Origin: JAAYDS01 sp012729155 | GTDB taxonomy: Bacteria; Chloroflexota; Anaerolineae; UBA1429 | Length of the DNA stretch: 64,000 nucleotides | Direction: 5' to 3' | Assembly (NCBI GenBank): GCA_036774405.1 | Contig: DAIPBO010000001.1 | Span: forward strand, 196,467-260,466 | Shown: positions 26,383-34,295 of the stretch, piece by piece | Layout: the number at the start of each line of letters is the position of its first letter | Numbering within the stretch: position 1 is the stretch's first letter | Notes under the pieces: model-generated | Database searches by the model: none | Told to the model about the DNA's origin: nothing | The model's input: only the letters and a program-made list of their open reading frames with translations | Translations under genes and position numbers: made by a program

Positions 26383-26411
26383 ACAGAGGGCGCGCGTGGC
26401 GCGCCCTCTGT
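26383..26411. terminator. 13-bp hairpin between convergent units
   Basis: Arms 26383-26395 and 26399-26411 pair perfectly around a GTG loop. The core GCGTGGC is the same as in the hairpin at 3385. It lies between the pseudogene and the end of the ABC exporter operon. No U-tract is present. Confidence 0.55.
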
Positions 26412-26457
26412 CATGCACCAGATCGCCAGCCATTGCGGCCTGTTCTGGCCTCTCTCA

Positions 26458-28314
26458 CTAGGCCGTGCGAGCCACTGGAGCGGTGTCTGACAGCGCCACG
26501 TCGCTCACATGCCCATCGCCTTCGTCCTGGCCGTGCCACAGCGCCTGCATCTCTGCCGAGGTGTGCAGTAGCTCGCTCAGCCTGCCGCGTGCTGCCACGC
26601 GCCCATCTTTGAGGACGATGATGCGATCTGCCCTGCGGAGCACAGAGCGCCGGTGGCTGACCACCAGGCACGTGGCCCCGGCCAGGCGATCGATGCGCTG
26701 CCAGAGCTTGGCCTCGGTCTCGACGTCGAGTGCGCTCGAAAGGTCGTCAAAGACGTAGAGCTCCGGCTCGCGCACGAACATGCGTGCGGCCGCTGTGCGC
26801 TGCATTTGCCCGCCTGAGAGTTTGACGCCGCGCGGCCCCACCTGTGTGTCCAGCCCGCGGTCGAGTTCGTGCAGATCATAGTCCATCACGGCGCGGTCGA
26901 GTGCCAGCTCGAGCTTGCCATCTATCTCGGGCAAGCCGGCCAGCACGTTCTCGCGCAGCGTCTCGCTAAAGAGACGCGGCACCTGAGGCGTATAGGCGGC
27001 GCGTGGCGGCCGGAACCAGGTAGCCGGGTCGCCTATGGGTTTGCCATTCCACAGTATGATGCCCTCTTGAGCGGGCACCAGGCCAAGCAAGGTGCGCAGC
27101 AGCGTGGTCTTGCCCGCGCCGATGCGCCCCGTGACCACCACGAGCTCGCCGCGCTCCAGCGACAGGTCGATCTCGTGGATGCCACGCCCGGTGCTGGGGT
27201 GCACGTACGTGAGCCCCAGCACAGCAAGGCTTTGCAGCCGGTCTGCAGGCACGCGCCGCAGCTGTGGCAGCGTAGGCAGTGGCTCTTTGAGATAGACCGG
27301 TTCGTGAGCCACAAGCTGGTTCTCAGGAGCATCAACCATGAGCTTTGTGAGGCGGTCGAACGAGACCGACACGCGCTTTTGCCGAGCCATGATGTTGCCC
27401 ACGTAGCGCATGTAAAAACCCAATGGCCAGATGTAGCTCACGAACAGCGAAAAGTCGCCCACACTAAAGTCTCCCGCGCGCATCGACTGTGCACCCAACA
27501 GCAGCACCACGGTGATGCTCAGCTCGATCAGTAGATGCGTGGCCGAGTTGAACAGCTCGCTTGCTAGCGTATCTTGCACGGCCGCCTTGCGGCGCGTGTC
27601 GTTGAGCTTGCGAAAGTAGCCGATGGTGTTTTCCTCTGCGCAGGCCACCTTGACCGCCTGCGCCGCCCCGAAAACCTCGCCGATGAATCCCGTCACCCGC
27701 GACGTGGCGGCACGGTTGGCGCGGCGATACTTGCGGATGCGTTGTGCCATGGTGATGCCCAACACCGCCGAGCCTAGCACCGGCAGCAAGATCACGACGG
27801 TGATCAGCCAGTTGATGCTGAACATCACGGCCAACGATGCGCTGACGAACACCACCAGGCCGCCCAGGTCGGTGAGCCCCTCGACCCAGTCGCCCACGTC
27901 GTGGATATCATCGCGCAGCGTCGTCACCGCGGCCCCCGATGAATCGGGCAAGAGCCGCGCGCCAGCGGCGTTGATCAGGTGGTCCATCACATTGCGGCGC
28001 ACCAGCGATTCGAGGATGTACCACTGGTCGATAAAGATGCCAAAACCAAGGCGGAATGCGCCCAGACGGCTCATCTCGGCCACAAACAGGGCCACCACAA
28101 AGGCCCAGGGGCTCCATCCCCAGCGCGAGGCGCCTTCAAGGGCATCAAAGATCTCACGTACGGCCAGGCCCGTGAGCACCGGGATGCCGTGAAAGGCGCC
28201 CCAGGCCAGCAGGTTGGCCACAAAGAGCCACGGTCGATAGGTGATCAGCCGCCACGTGTACCGTAGCCACGGCACTCGCGGGGCCACTTCTGTGTGCATG
28301 GTCAGACTCTCCAT
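26458..28314 (-). CDS. Heterodimeric ABC exporter, subunit with degenerate Walker B Glu
   Basis: 618 residues: a six-helix exporter membrane domain (about 20-330) and an ATPase domain. Walker A is GRIGAGKTT (about 396-404) and the signature is canonical LSGGQ (499-503). Walker B reads YVFDDLSSALD, so the catalytic Glu is Asp (524). The switch His is in VVSHRRS. Together with the upstream subunit it should form one canonical and one degenerate ATP site, as in TM287/288 or BmrCD. The start shares one base with the partner's stop (TAATG); ATG 28299, with GGAG upstream, is also possible. Confidence 0.88.
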   Translation of the reverse strand: MESLTMHTEVAPRVPWLRYTWRLITYRPWLFVANLLAWGAFHGIPVLTGLAVREIFDALEGASRWGWSPWAFVVALFVAEMSRLGAFRLGFGIFIDQWYILESLVRRNVMDHLINAAGARLLPDSSGAAVTTLRDDIHDVGDWVEGLTDLGGLVVFVSASLAVMFSINWLITVVILLPVLGSAVLGITMAQRIRKYRRANRAATSRVTGFIGEVFGAAQAVKVACAEENTIGYFRKLNDTRRKAAVQDTLASELFNSATHLLIELSITVVLLLGAQSMRAGDFSVGDFSLFVSYIWPLGFYMRYVGNIMARQKRVSVSFDRLTKLMVDAPENQLVAHEPVYLKEPLPTLPQLRRVPADRLQSLAVLGLTYVHPSTGRGIHEIDLSLERGELVVVTGRIGAGKTTLLRTLLGLVPAQEGIILWNGKPIGDPATWFRPPRAAYTPQVPRLFSETLRENVLAGLPEIDGKLELALDRAVMDYDLHELDRGLDTQVGPRGVKLSGGQMQRTAAARMFVREPELYVFDDLSSALDVETEAKLWQRIDRLAGATCLVVSHRRSVLRRADRIIVLKDGRVAARGRLSELLHTSAEMQALWHGQDEGDGHVSDVALSDTAPVARTA

Positions 28315-30080
28315 TATGCAAAGGCCTCTTCAAGGCCTGCGGTCAGCAGTTGGTGAAAACGCGAATCACGATCAGCCACCAGGTCGGCGCGACGGCCGTG
28401 CTCTTGGATGACGCCCTGGTCCATGATCATGATCTCATCGACGCGCTGCACAGTGGCCAGGCGGTGGGCAATGATGATGCCCGTTCGGCCTTGCAGCAGG
28501 CGGTCCATGGCGTGCTCAAGGCGCTGCTCGGTGGCCGGGTCGAGGCGCGACGAGGGTTCGTCGAGCACCACAAGGCCCGGGTCCTGCAGAAACACCCGCC
28601 CAAAGGCCAGCAGTTGCTGCTCGCCTGCCGATAGGCCGCCACCGCCCGGAGGCAGCATTGTGTCTAGCCCCTTTTCGAGGCCATCGAACCACGCGCCCAT
28701 GCCGAGTTCGCGGATGACAGCGATCACCCGCTCGTCGGGGATCGTTTCGTCAAAAAAGGTCAGGTTGTCGCGCAAGCTAGCCTCAAACAACTGCACCTCT
28801 TGCGTCACCATGCCCACACGCTGGCGCAGGTTGTCCAAAGAGACTCGAGGTAACGCTTGCCCTGCCAGGCGCACCGCGCCCGCCTTGGGATCCCACAGCC
28901 TGAATAGCAGCCGTGTGAGCGTCGTCTTGCCGCTGCCCGTACGCCCCAAGAGGCCCAGCGTCACGCCTGGCTCGAGCTGAAACGAGACGTGGTGCAGCAC
29001 GGGCTCGTCAGGGTCGCCGTCATCATAGTGAAAGACGACATCGTCGAACTGCACCTGCAGCGCGCCCTCAGGCAGGTGCTCGCCATGTCCGTTGCTGATG
29101 CTGGGCTGCAGTGCAAACAGGCTGCGCACCCGGTCGATGGCCGCGAGGGCTTTTTGCAGGTCCTGGATTTGGTGCGAAATGCGCTCAATGGGATCGCCGA
29201 GCATCATGCTGTACTGCTGGAGCATAAAGACCGTGCCGATGGTAAAGACGCCCTGGCGGTAGAACAGAATGCCGAGACCCAGTGAGAGCACGCTGGCCAT
29301 GCCCCAGAAGCCCATCATGAACACCCACAGAGAGCCGCGCCGCTTCCAGGCACGCGTGGTGCGTTCGTACCACGAGCGCCCGATCTCGTATAGCCGCCGC
29401 ATCGTGTAGGGGCCGGCGCCGTTAGCACGGATCTCGTCAAGGCCGGCCAGTCGCTCTTCGACAAAGCCGAACAGCTCGGCGTTGGCCTGGCGCTCTTCTT
29501 CAGATTCGTGCACTGCGTAACGGCTGAGATACACCATGAGCCCTAGCGATCCAAAGGCAAACAGGCCCATGACCAGCCCCACGCGCCAGTCTGTGATGAA
29601 CATCACCAGCACCACGCCCGCCATCAGCAAAAAGGCACCCACCAACCGCACGGCAAACTGGCTGAAAAAGTTGGTCAGCGAGGTGACGTCACCATCGATG
29701 CGCTCGATCAGCTCGCCTGAGGTATGGCTGTTCTGGAACTCCATGTCGAGCCCCAGCAAATGCCGTGCCAGATCCTCACGGAGACGGTTGGTAGTGGCAT
29801 AGCCCAGGTTAGTGCCGAGATAAGCCACGGCTACATCCATGCCGCGCACCGTTAGCCCGATGGCCAGATAGGCGAGGGCTGCATAGAGCAGCAGGCGTAG
29901 ATCGGCCTGTGCCTGTGCCAGATCGATAAAGCGCCTTACGATCTGCGGACTCAGCAGAGAAAGGCCGATGCCGCCCAGCAAGATGACACTCAGCGCCAGC
30001 GCCTGGCGCGAGTAAGGCTTGACGTAACGCGCCAACAGCTCGCCGTAGGCGCGCAGATTCGTTCGGTTTGCACTGTTCAC
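28314..30080 (-). CDS. Heterodimeric ABC exporter, subunit with catalytic Glu
   Basis: 588 residues from GTG 30080, chosen over GTG 30098 because GAGGT lies 7 bases before it. Six exporter helices are followed by Walker A GRTGSGKTT (about 380-388) and an atypical signature LSAGE (483-487). Walker B is LVVLDEPSS with catalytic Glu508, and the H-loop is IIAHRLAT. The odd signature faces the degenerate Walker site of its partner, so the two proteins fit as one heterodimer. Drug, lipid or peptide export is likely. Expression is probably controlled by the leader at 30121-30526. Confidence 0.88.
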   Translation of the reverse strand: MNSANRTNLRAYGELLARYVKPYSRQALALSVILLGGIGLSLLSPQIVRRFIDLAQAQADLRLLLYAALAYLAIGLTVRGMDVAVAYLGTNLGYATTNRLREDLARHLLGLDMEFQNSHTSGELIERIDGDVTSLTNFFSQFAVRLVGAFLLMAGVVLVMFITDWRVGLVMGLFAFGSLGLMVYLSRYAVHESEEERQANAELFGFVEERLAGLDEIRANGAGPYTMRRLYEIGRSWYERTTRAWKRRGSLWVFMMGFWGMASVLSLGLGILFYRQGVFTIGTVFMLQQYSMMLGDPIERISHQIQDLQKALAAIDRVRSLFALQPSISNGHGEHLPEGALQVQFDDVVFHYDDGDPDEPVLHHVSFQLEPGVTLGLLGRTGSGKTTLTRLLFRLWDPKAGAVRLAGQALPRVSLDNLRQRVGMVTQEVQLFEASLRDNLTFFDETIPDERVIAVIRELGMGAWFDGLEKGLDTMLPPGGGGLSAGEQQLLAFGRVFLQDPGLVVLDEPSSRLDPATEQRLEHAMDRLLQGRTGIIIAHRLATVQRVDEIMIMDQGVIQEHGRRADLVADRDSRFHQLLTAGLEEAFA

Positions 30081-30120
30081 GGTGTTGACCTCATGCACAA
30101 AAAGATGGTTGTCGATGGTG

Positions 30121-30189
30121 CTAGCCAGGGGCCTCTGGGTCTGGTGACACGAGGCCGTGTCGTCGAGCGGTCTGCGATGTGAGGTTCAC
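30121..30189 (-). CDS. Small leader ORF 2 (22 codons)
   Basis: GTG 30189 has AGGAG 7 bases upstream and runs 22 codons to TAG at 30121. It lies between the attenuator hairpins and the ABC exporter start. It may help couple translation or sense ribosome stalling. Its length is too short for homology and it could be chance. Confidence 0.35.
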   Translation of the reverse strand: MNLTSQTARRHGLVSPDPEAPG

Positions 30190-30214
30190 GCTGTTTCTCC
30201 TTGTGTCTCGAACG

Positions 30215-30234
30215 GATAGGGTATGATAGGGTTA
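30215..30234. repeat. Tandem 10-base near-repeat in the exporter leader
   Basis: GATAGGGTAT is followed directly by GATAGGGTTA. On the minus strand it contains TATCAT, a possible second -10. It could be an operator half-site pair or an internal promoter. Confidence 0.3.
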
Positions 30235-30265
30235 TGTTGGGCGGGCAGGTCGCCTGCACAGCCAG

Positions 30266-30303
30266 CAAAAACGACGGCCGGGGCAGGGTTCCCACGGCCG
30301 TCG
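30266..30303 (-). terminator. Second intrinsic terminator in the exporter leader
   Basis: In minus-strand RNA a 9-bp GC stem (30303-30295 with 30280-30272), with three further inner pairs, is followed at once by TTTTT. It lies upstream of the exporter genes, so it should stop leader transcripts unless it is bypassed. Confidence 0.7.
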
Positions 30304-30304
30304 C

Positions 30305-30357
30305 AAGAAACGAAAAGGCTCGGCCGCGGGACTTGTCTGGCGCCCCGGGCCGAGCCT
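30305..30357 (-). terminator. First intrinsic terminator in the exporter leader
   Basis: In minus-strand RNA a 10-bp stem (30357-30348 with 30325-30316), with four inner pairs, is followed by TTTTCGTTTCTT. It starts 19 bases after leader ORF 1. A hairpin CTCGCG-TATT-CGCGAG just upstream overlaps its 5' foot and could act in antitermination. Confidence 0.7.
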
Positions 30358-30375
30358 CGCGAATACGCGAGTTAC

Positions 30376-30462
30376 TCAGCGTTCAGGCGCACCTCGCCCA
30401 CGCTCAACTGCGGCAAAAACGCCGCAAATGCTCAGGTGGGCAACGAGACGCTCGAGATGCAC
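30376..30462 (-). CDS. Small leader ORF 1 (28 codons)
   Basis: GTG 30462 has a perfect AGGAGG 8 bases upstream and encodes 28 residues (MHLERLVAHL to GAPER). It sits between the strong promoter at 30497-30526 and the tandem terminators. The position fits a leader peptide for ribosome-mediated attenuation, as with bmrB before bmrCD. The peptide has no similarity I recognise, and its coding status needs ribosome profiling. Confidence 0.5.
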   Translation of the reverse strand: MHLERLVAHLSICGVFAAVERGRGAPER

Positions 30463-30496
30463 TGGGTAGACCTCCTGTGAATATCAGACAACGGCT

Positions 30497-30526
30497 AGCA
30501 TAGCAGATAACAGGGGGTGTTGTCAA
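30497..30526 (-). promoter_or_regulatory. Promoter of the ABC exporter operon
   Basis: On the minus strand TTGACA (30526-30521), an 18-base spacer and TATGCT (30502-30497). Transcription should start near 30490, giving a leader of about 410 bases with ORF 1 and two terminators. Confidence 0.65.
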
Positions 30527-30644
30527 GGTTTTTGTGCGCGTTCAGGCACTGGTCCCAAAGATTCGGGCCATAGCCAGACCTACTCTGTCGATCTCGGCAG
30601 TTGCTCCAGGAGGGCCCGTCGACAGCGCCGGCCATCGTACCGCG

Positions 30645-32261
30645 CTAGCGCAGCGTCTGATCCAATCTCGCGTCGGCGCTGCCGTAGATGATGCCGTCAT
30701 CCAGCTCCTGCAGCACACTTAGCTCGCAGGCGTCGACGATGGCCTCACGGTCGGGCATATAGTCACGCCAGGTGACCTCTCTGAGATAAACCACCACGCC
30801 TCGGCCTGTTGCCGCGGCCTGGCACATAGCTTCGAGTTTGTCGGCATAATCGGGGTAAGGCTGCAGCGAGTTCGGGTTGGTGTGCCGCGGCACGGTCAGG
30901 GCCTCATGGTTGGTCAAGAAGCGGATCACATCGTACCCGTTAGAGTAGACGATAGTGCCTGTGGGCAAGCAGCTCACCGCCGCGATGGTTGGTGATCGGC
31001 GCCATGTCTTGCCACTGTAGCGCGAGCCATTGCGGTGCCAGCTTCGTGAGCGCTCCCAGGTATAGTTGTTGTTGAAGGCTACCGCGACCACAGAGACTAG
31101 CACCAGGGCCCACCAGAAGGCGCGCTTGCCTGTGGCCTGCGACACTGCGTAGGCAAGCGAGATGATGATGACAACCAGCGCCATCCAGAGTGGCAGCAGA
31201 ATGCGGGAATCGGCTGGCGTCTGGGCGTCAACAAACGTGCGCGTGGCGGCCAGCACGATGGTATAGGCCAGAGCGAATGCCAACCACAGCAGCGCCAGGG
31301 GCTGTTTTGGGGCTACCGCGATGAGAGGGCGTCTGCGGTGCAGCATCGCCAGGGCGCCCGCGATGAGGCCAGTGACGAGCACGAGTCCCAGCGCTTCGAG
31401 CCAGCCTGGCACCTCGACCGACAGCAGCAGACCGTGTAGTGCGCGGGCAAAGTCGGTCAGATAGCCGCTGTTAGGCGGGTGGTAGAACAGGGCTCGGTTG
31501 GTGGCCGTGCCACCAATCAGCGCATTCCTGGCCAGCCACAGGCCCAGGGGCGAGCAGGTGAGCACCAGGGCAGGCAGTGCCAGCAGCGGGCGCTGGCGTG
31601 TACTGGGGTGAGCGAGCAGCGTGAGCAACAGCGGCGCCAATAACGCCACACCTGCATAGCGTGTGGCCATAGCCAGGCCCAGCGACGCAGCCCCGAACAG
31701 CAGCGACCAATGCCCCCCCGAGCGGAGCGAGCGCGATAACAGCAGCAGGCCGGCCAGCATCAGCGCTACAAAGAGAGCCTCTGAGGCAATGGTGTGATGC
31801 GCGCGCACCGCAGGCTCACAGGTTAGCAGCAGCAACATCGCCAGAACGCCGGCCAGCACGCTGCGGCCAGTGGAGGCGCGCACCGCCTGGCCCAACAGCA
31901 GCGCATTCAGCCCCAGCAGCGAGGTGTGCAGCCAGCGGCTACTCTCGAACACTCCCTCGCCCTGCACGAGCGCGGCAATGGCGAGCAACAGCGGATAGCC
32001 TGGCCCATAGTGCGTCATCGGCACCCCGTCGGCCCAAAGACCCCGCCCAGCGAGCAAGCTCTCGGCGGTTTCGAGGTACATGACGCCGTCAGGTCCCACG
32101 GCAGGCCCGTAACTGGTGCGCCACCAGCCCAGCGCCATGGCGCCAGCCACACCCATCGCGGCAATGCAGGGCCACAGCCAGCGGCGGGCTCCCCACTGTG
32201 GGGTGGTTGGCGATTGACTCTGGTTGTGCTGCACGAGGTGCTGCCTTTCGTGTGAGGGCAT
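30645..32261 (-). CDS. GT39/ArnT-like membrane glycosyltransferase
   Basis: 538 residues, about eleven hydrophobic helices, then a C-terminal soluble part. The first periplasmic-type loop carries GPDGVMYLETAESLLAGRG and MTHYGPGYPLLLA, the acidic/proline pattern of GT-C enzymes that use polyprenyl-phosphate sugars. The ribosome site before ATG 32261 is poor; GTG 32234, with AAAGG upstream, is an alternative. The gene is single, with its own promoter. Acceptor unknown. Confidence 0.72.
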   Translation of the reverse strand: MPSHERQHLVQHNQSQSPTTPQWGARRWLWPCIAAMGVAGAMALGWWRTSYGPAVGPDGVMYLETAESLLAGRGLWADGVPMTHYGPGYPLLLAIAALVQGEGVFESSRWLHTSLLGLNALLLGQAVRASTGRSVLAGVLAMLLLLTCEPAVRAHHTIASEALFVALMLAGLLLLSRSLRSGGHWSLLFGAASLGLAMATRYAGVALLAPLLLTLLAHPSTRQRPLLALPALVLTCSPLGLWLARNALIGGTATNRALFYHPPNSGYLTDFARALHGLLLSVEVPGWLEALGLVLVTGLIAGALAMLHRRRPLIAVAPKQPLALLWLAFALAYTIVLAATRTFVDAQTPADSRILLPLWMALVVIIISLAYAVSQATGKRAFWWALVLVSVVAVAFNNNYTWERSRSWHRNGSRYSGKTWRRSPTIAAVSCLPTGTIVYSNGYDVIRFLTNHEALTVPRHTNPNSLQPYPDYADKLEAMCQAAATGRGVVVYLREVTWRDYMPDREAIVDACELSVLQELDDGIIYGSADARLDQTLR

Positions 32262-32285
32262 GAGCTGCAATATCGCGTGCCTGGT

Positions 32286-32314
32286 AGCCTAGGCATGGCA
32301 TGGCAGGTTGTCAA
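32286..32314 (-). promoter_or_regulatory. Promoter for the GT39-like gene
   Basis: Minus-strand TTGACA (32314-32309), 17 bases, TAGGCT (32291-32286). Transcription would start near 32279, leaving only about 18 bases before ATG 32261. Confidence 0.45.
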
Positions 32315-32380
32315 CCCCTGGCGAACTGTAACCTAAAAGTGAAGGTGCGTTTTGCTGCTGCGAACGAATTGCCGTTGGGT

Positions 32381-32409
32381 TTGACAACTTTTAGTTCTGG
32401 ACGCATCGT
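32381..32409 (+). promoter_or_regulatory. Promoter for the small-membrane/repeat/LysM operon
   Basis: TTGACA (32381-32386) is perfect. The best -10 at 17 bases is CATCGT (32404-32409), which is weak. The first start codon is at 32467. Confidence 0.35.
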
Positions 32410-32466
32410 CTTTACAGGAGCGCGATGGGCGCTCTAGATGATTCACCCATGCAAGGAGGCAAGGTT

Positions 32467-32643
32467 ATGAAGTTCGGAGCACCCACCAAGATCGCCTGGT
32501 TTGTCGCCCTGGCGCTCGCCATCCTGTCATTGCTGTCGATACTCTTTACCATTCCGTTCATCAACAACAACATCCTGTTCGCGTTGGTGCCGCTGGCCGG
32601 CTGCGTTGTGTTGCTGGTCGCTACGGCACTGCCCAAAATCTGA
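32467..32643 (+). CDS. Small two-helix membrane protein
   Basis: 58 residues from ATG 32467, preceded by AAGGAGG. After a short polar start there are two hydrophobic segments (IAWFVALALAILSLLSILF and NNILFALVPLAGCVVLLVATAL). No family is recognised. It leads an apparent operon with the Gly-rich repeat protein (29-base gap) and the LysM protein. Confidence 0.68.
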   Translation: MKFGAPTKIAWFVALALAILSLLSILFTIPFINNNILFALVPLAGCVVLLVATALPKI

Positions 32644-32672
32644 TCGTTGCTTCTGGGGGGGACATTTCGCAT

Positions 32673-33497
32673 ATGGACGAACTGCTACAGGGTTTGATCG
32701 CTGGCGATGCCGACGAAGACGATGAGGCTGCCGGCCTGGGTGCCCTTAGCGGCATTCTCGGGAGTCTTGGCGGGGGCGCCATCGACCAGTCTGGCGGCAT
32801 GCCGAGCCAGGCAGCGGCACCATCAGGTGGTGGTATGGGCCTGTTGGGGGCCTTGCTGGGTGGTGGCGGCGCGCAGAGCCAGACGCCGGCGCCTTCGGCT
32901 GGCGGTATGGGGCTGCTGGGCGCCTTAATGGGTGGTGGCGTCGCGCAGAGCCAGACACCGGCCCCTTCGACTGGCGGCATGGGGCTGCTGGGCGCCTTAA
33001 CGGGCGGTGGTGGCCTCGGCGGGCTACTGGGTGGCCTGCTAGGAGGTGGCGCACAAACGCAACAAGCGGCGCCTAGTTTGCCTGCCGGCGGTGCCCAGGG
33101 TGGTATCGCCAATGCGCTGGCCGAGAAGCTCGGCGTTTCACCGGCTGTAGCGGCCATGATCGTGAGCTTTGCCATGGCGCTATTGCTGCAGGCGCTGCAG
33201 AAGCGCGCGGCTGAGCGCGAGGGCGTGTCGCAGCAAGCAGAAGAGACGGCGACGGTCGGTCTCGCAGAGGCGCCTGATTTGAGCGATCTGCTCAAAGGGC
33301 TCGGTGGCCGTGGTCAACTCGGTCCCGAGCAGCTAAAGGCTTTCGGAGCGACCACGCAGTTCGCCGAGCAGGCGGGAATCGATGTGGACGTGGCCAGCCA
33401 GGGCGTCGCTGAGGCTTTCCGAATGCTGGGCGATCAGTTTGGCGGCCAGCAGTTTGACGCTGCTGGTACCGCCGCAGGGCCCAGCGACGTACAGTAA
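32673..33497 (+). CDS. Gly-rich repeat protein, DUF937/YidB-like
   Basis: 274 residues. An acidic start (DELLQGLIAGDADEDDE) is followed by two and a half copies of a 24-residue repeat (GGMGLLGALLGGGGAQSQTPAPS and variants, about 54-110). An Ala-rich helix (SPAVAAMIVSFAMALLLQALQKR) and a C-terminal helical part (FAEQAGIDVDVASQGVAEAFRMLG) come next. The tone resembles DUF937/YidB proteins, but the assignment is loose. GGGGGGGA lies before ATG 32673. Confidence 0.62.
   Translation: MDELLQGLIAGDADEDDEAAGLGALSGILGSLGGGAIDQSGGMPSQAAAPSGGGMGLLGALLGGGGAQSQTPAPSAGGMGLLGALMGGGVAQSQTPAPSTGGMGLLGALTGGGGLGGLLGGLLGGGAQTQQAAPSLPAGGAQGGIANALAEKLGVSPAVAAMIVSFAMALLLQALQKRAAEREGVSQQAEETATVGLAEAPDLSDLLKGLGGRGQLGPEQLKAFGATTQFAEQAGIDVDVASQGVAEAFRMLGDQFGGQQFDAAGTAAGPSDVQ
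32830..33010 (+). repeat. 72-bp tandem coding repeat (about 2.5 copies)
   Basis: Two full 72-base units and a partial third lie in frame within the Gly-rich gene. Copies differ by few substitutions, which suggests recent duplication or continuing slippage. Each unit encodes GGMGLLGAL, a Gly run and AQSQTPAPS. Confidence 0.7.
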
Positions 33498-33522
33498 CCT
33501 TGGCCGAATGAGGAGAAGTGTC

Positions 33523-34161
33523 ATGGTCAAACGTGAGGGACTGATCAGCGGGCTGCTTAACCGCGGCCGCCGCAAGAAAGAGCAGGAAGAGGCCGCCGCC
33601 AAGGCCGAGGCCCAAAAGGCCGAGGCCGAGGCCAGGGCTGCACGTGCTCGTGCTGAGGCCGCCCGCAAAAAGGCAGCCGAGGATGCGCAGGCCGAAGCGC
33701 GCCGCATGGACGCCGAAGCGCGTCAGCGCGAGGCGCAGGCTGCAAGTGCTACCGAGAAGGCCAAGGAGCAGGCCAGAGAGGCTGTCTCCGAGATCAAAGC
33801 TCCGGCTGAGGAGCTCAAGGCTGCTGCCGCCGCAGAGGCTGCCAAGGTCCAGGCTGCGGTTGCAGCCCAGAAGGCTGAGGCCGCCGCCAAGGTGGCTGAG
33901 ATGAAAGAGGCGGCTGCTGCCGAAGAGGCGCGCAAAAAGGTCGCCGAGGCCGAGGCTGAGCTGGCTGCGGCCAAGGAGCAGTTGAGCACGTACGAGCCGG
34001 AAAAGTACACCGTCAAGCCTGGCGACTCGCTCAGCAAGATCGCGCGTGATGTACTGGGCGACATGAGCCGCTGGCGCGAGCTCTATGAGCTCAACAAAGA
34101 TGTCATCGGCAACAATCCAGACCTGATCCGCGTTGGCCAGGAGCTGGTGCTGCCCGACTAA
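33523..34161 (+). CDS. Ala/Glu-rich coiled-coil protein with C-terminal LysM domain
   Basis: 212 residues from ATG 33523, preceded by GAGGAGAAG. Residues 15-160 are a long KAEAEARAA-type coiled coil. The last 50 residues are a LysM domain (YTVKPGDSLSKIARDVLGD, WRELYELNKDVIGNNPDLIRVGQELVLP). There is no signal peptide or TM helix, so the LysM is probably cytosolic, as in the K-binding protein Kbp/YgaU. It is the third gene of the operon and is followed by a hairpin. Confidence 0.78.
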   Translation: MVKREGLISGLLNRGRRKKEQEEAAAKAEAQKAEAEARAARARAEAARKKAAEDAQAEARRMDAEARQREAQAASATEKAKEQAREAVSEIKAPAEELKAAAAAEAAKVQAAVAAQKAEAAAKVAEMKEAAAAEEARKKVAEAEAELAAAKEQLSTYEPEKYTVKPGDSLSKIARDVLGDMSRWRELYELNKDVIGNNPDLIRVGQELVLPD

Positions 34162-34203
34162 ACACTGGACTGTGGGCGACGGTCGTCCTACGAGATAGAG
34201 CTC

Positions 34204-34236
34204 ACAGGCGCTATAGCGTTCAGCTATAGCGCCTGT
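34204..34236 (+). terminator. 14-bp hairpin after the LysM gene
   Basis: Arms 34204-34217 and 34223-34236 pair perfectly around GTTCA. A T-rich stretch (TGCTGTTTT) follows, so this is close to an intrinsic terminator for the trio operon. Confidence 0.65.
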
Positions 34237-34295
34237 TGCTGTTTTGTGGCGCACTGGCATACTCTGACAGCAATCAGGTGTATCTGGAGGTGGCA

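Noticed and set aside
25952..26461. 169-codon frame as an intact gene
   Set aside because: Its product is Cys-rich and unlike any protein, while another frame shows the decayed membrane protein. Annotated as pseudogene.
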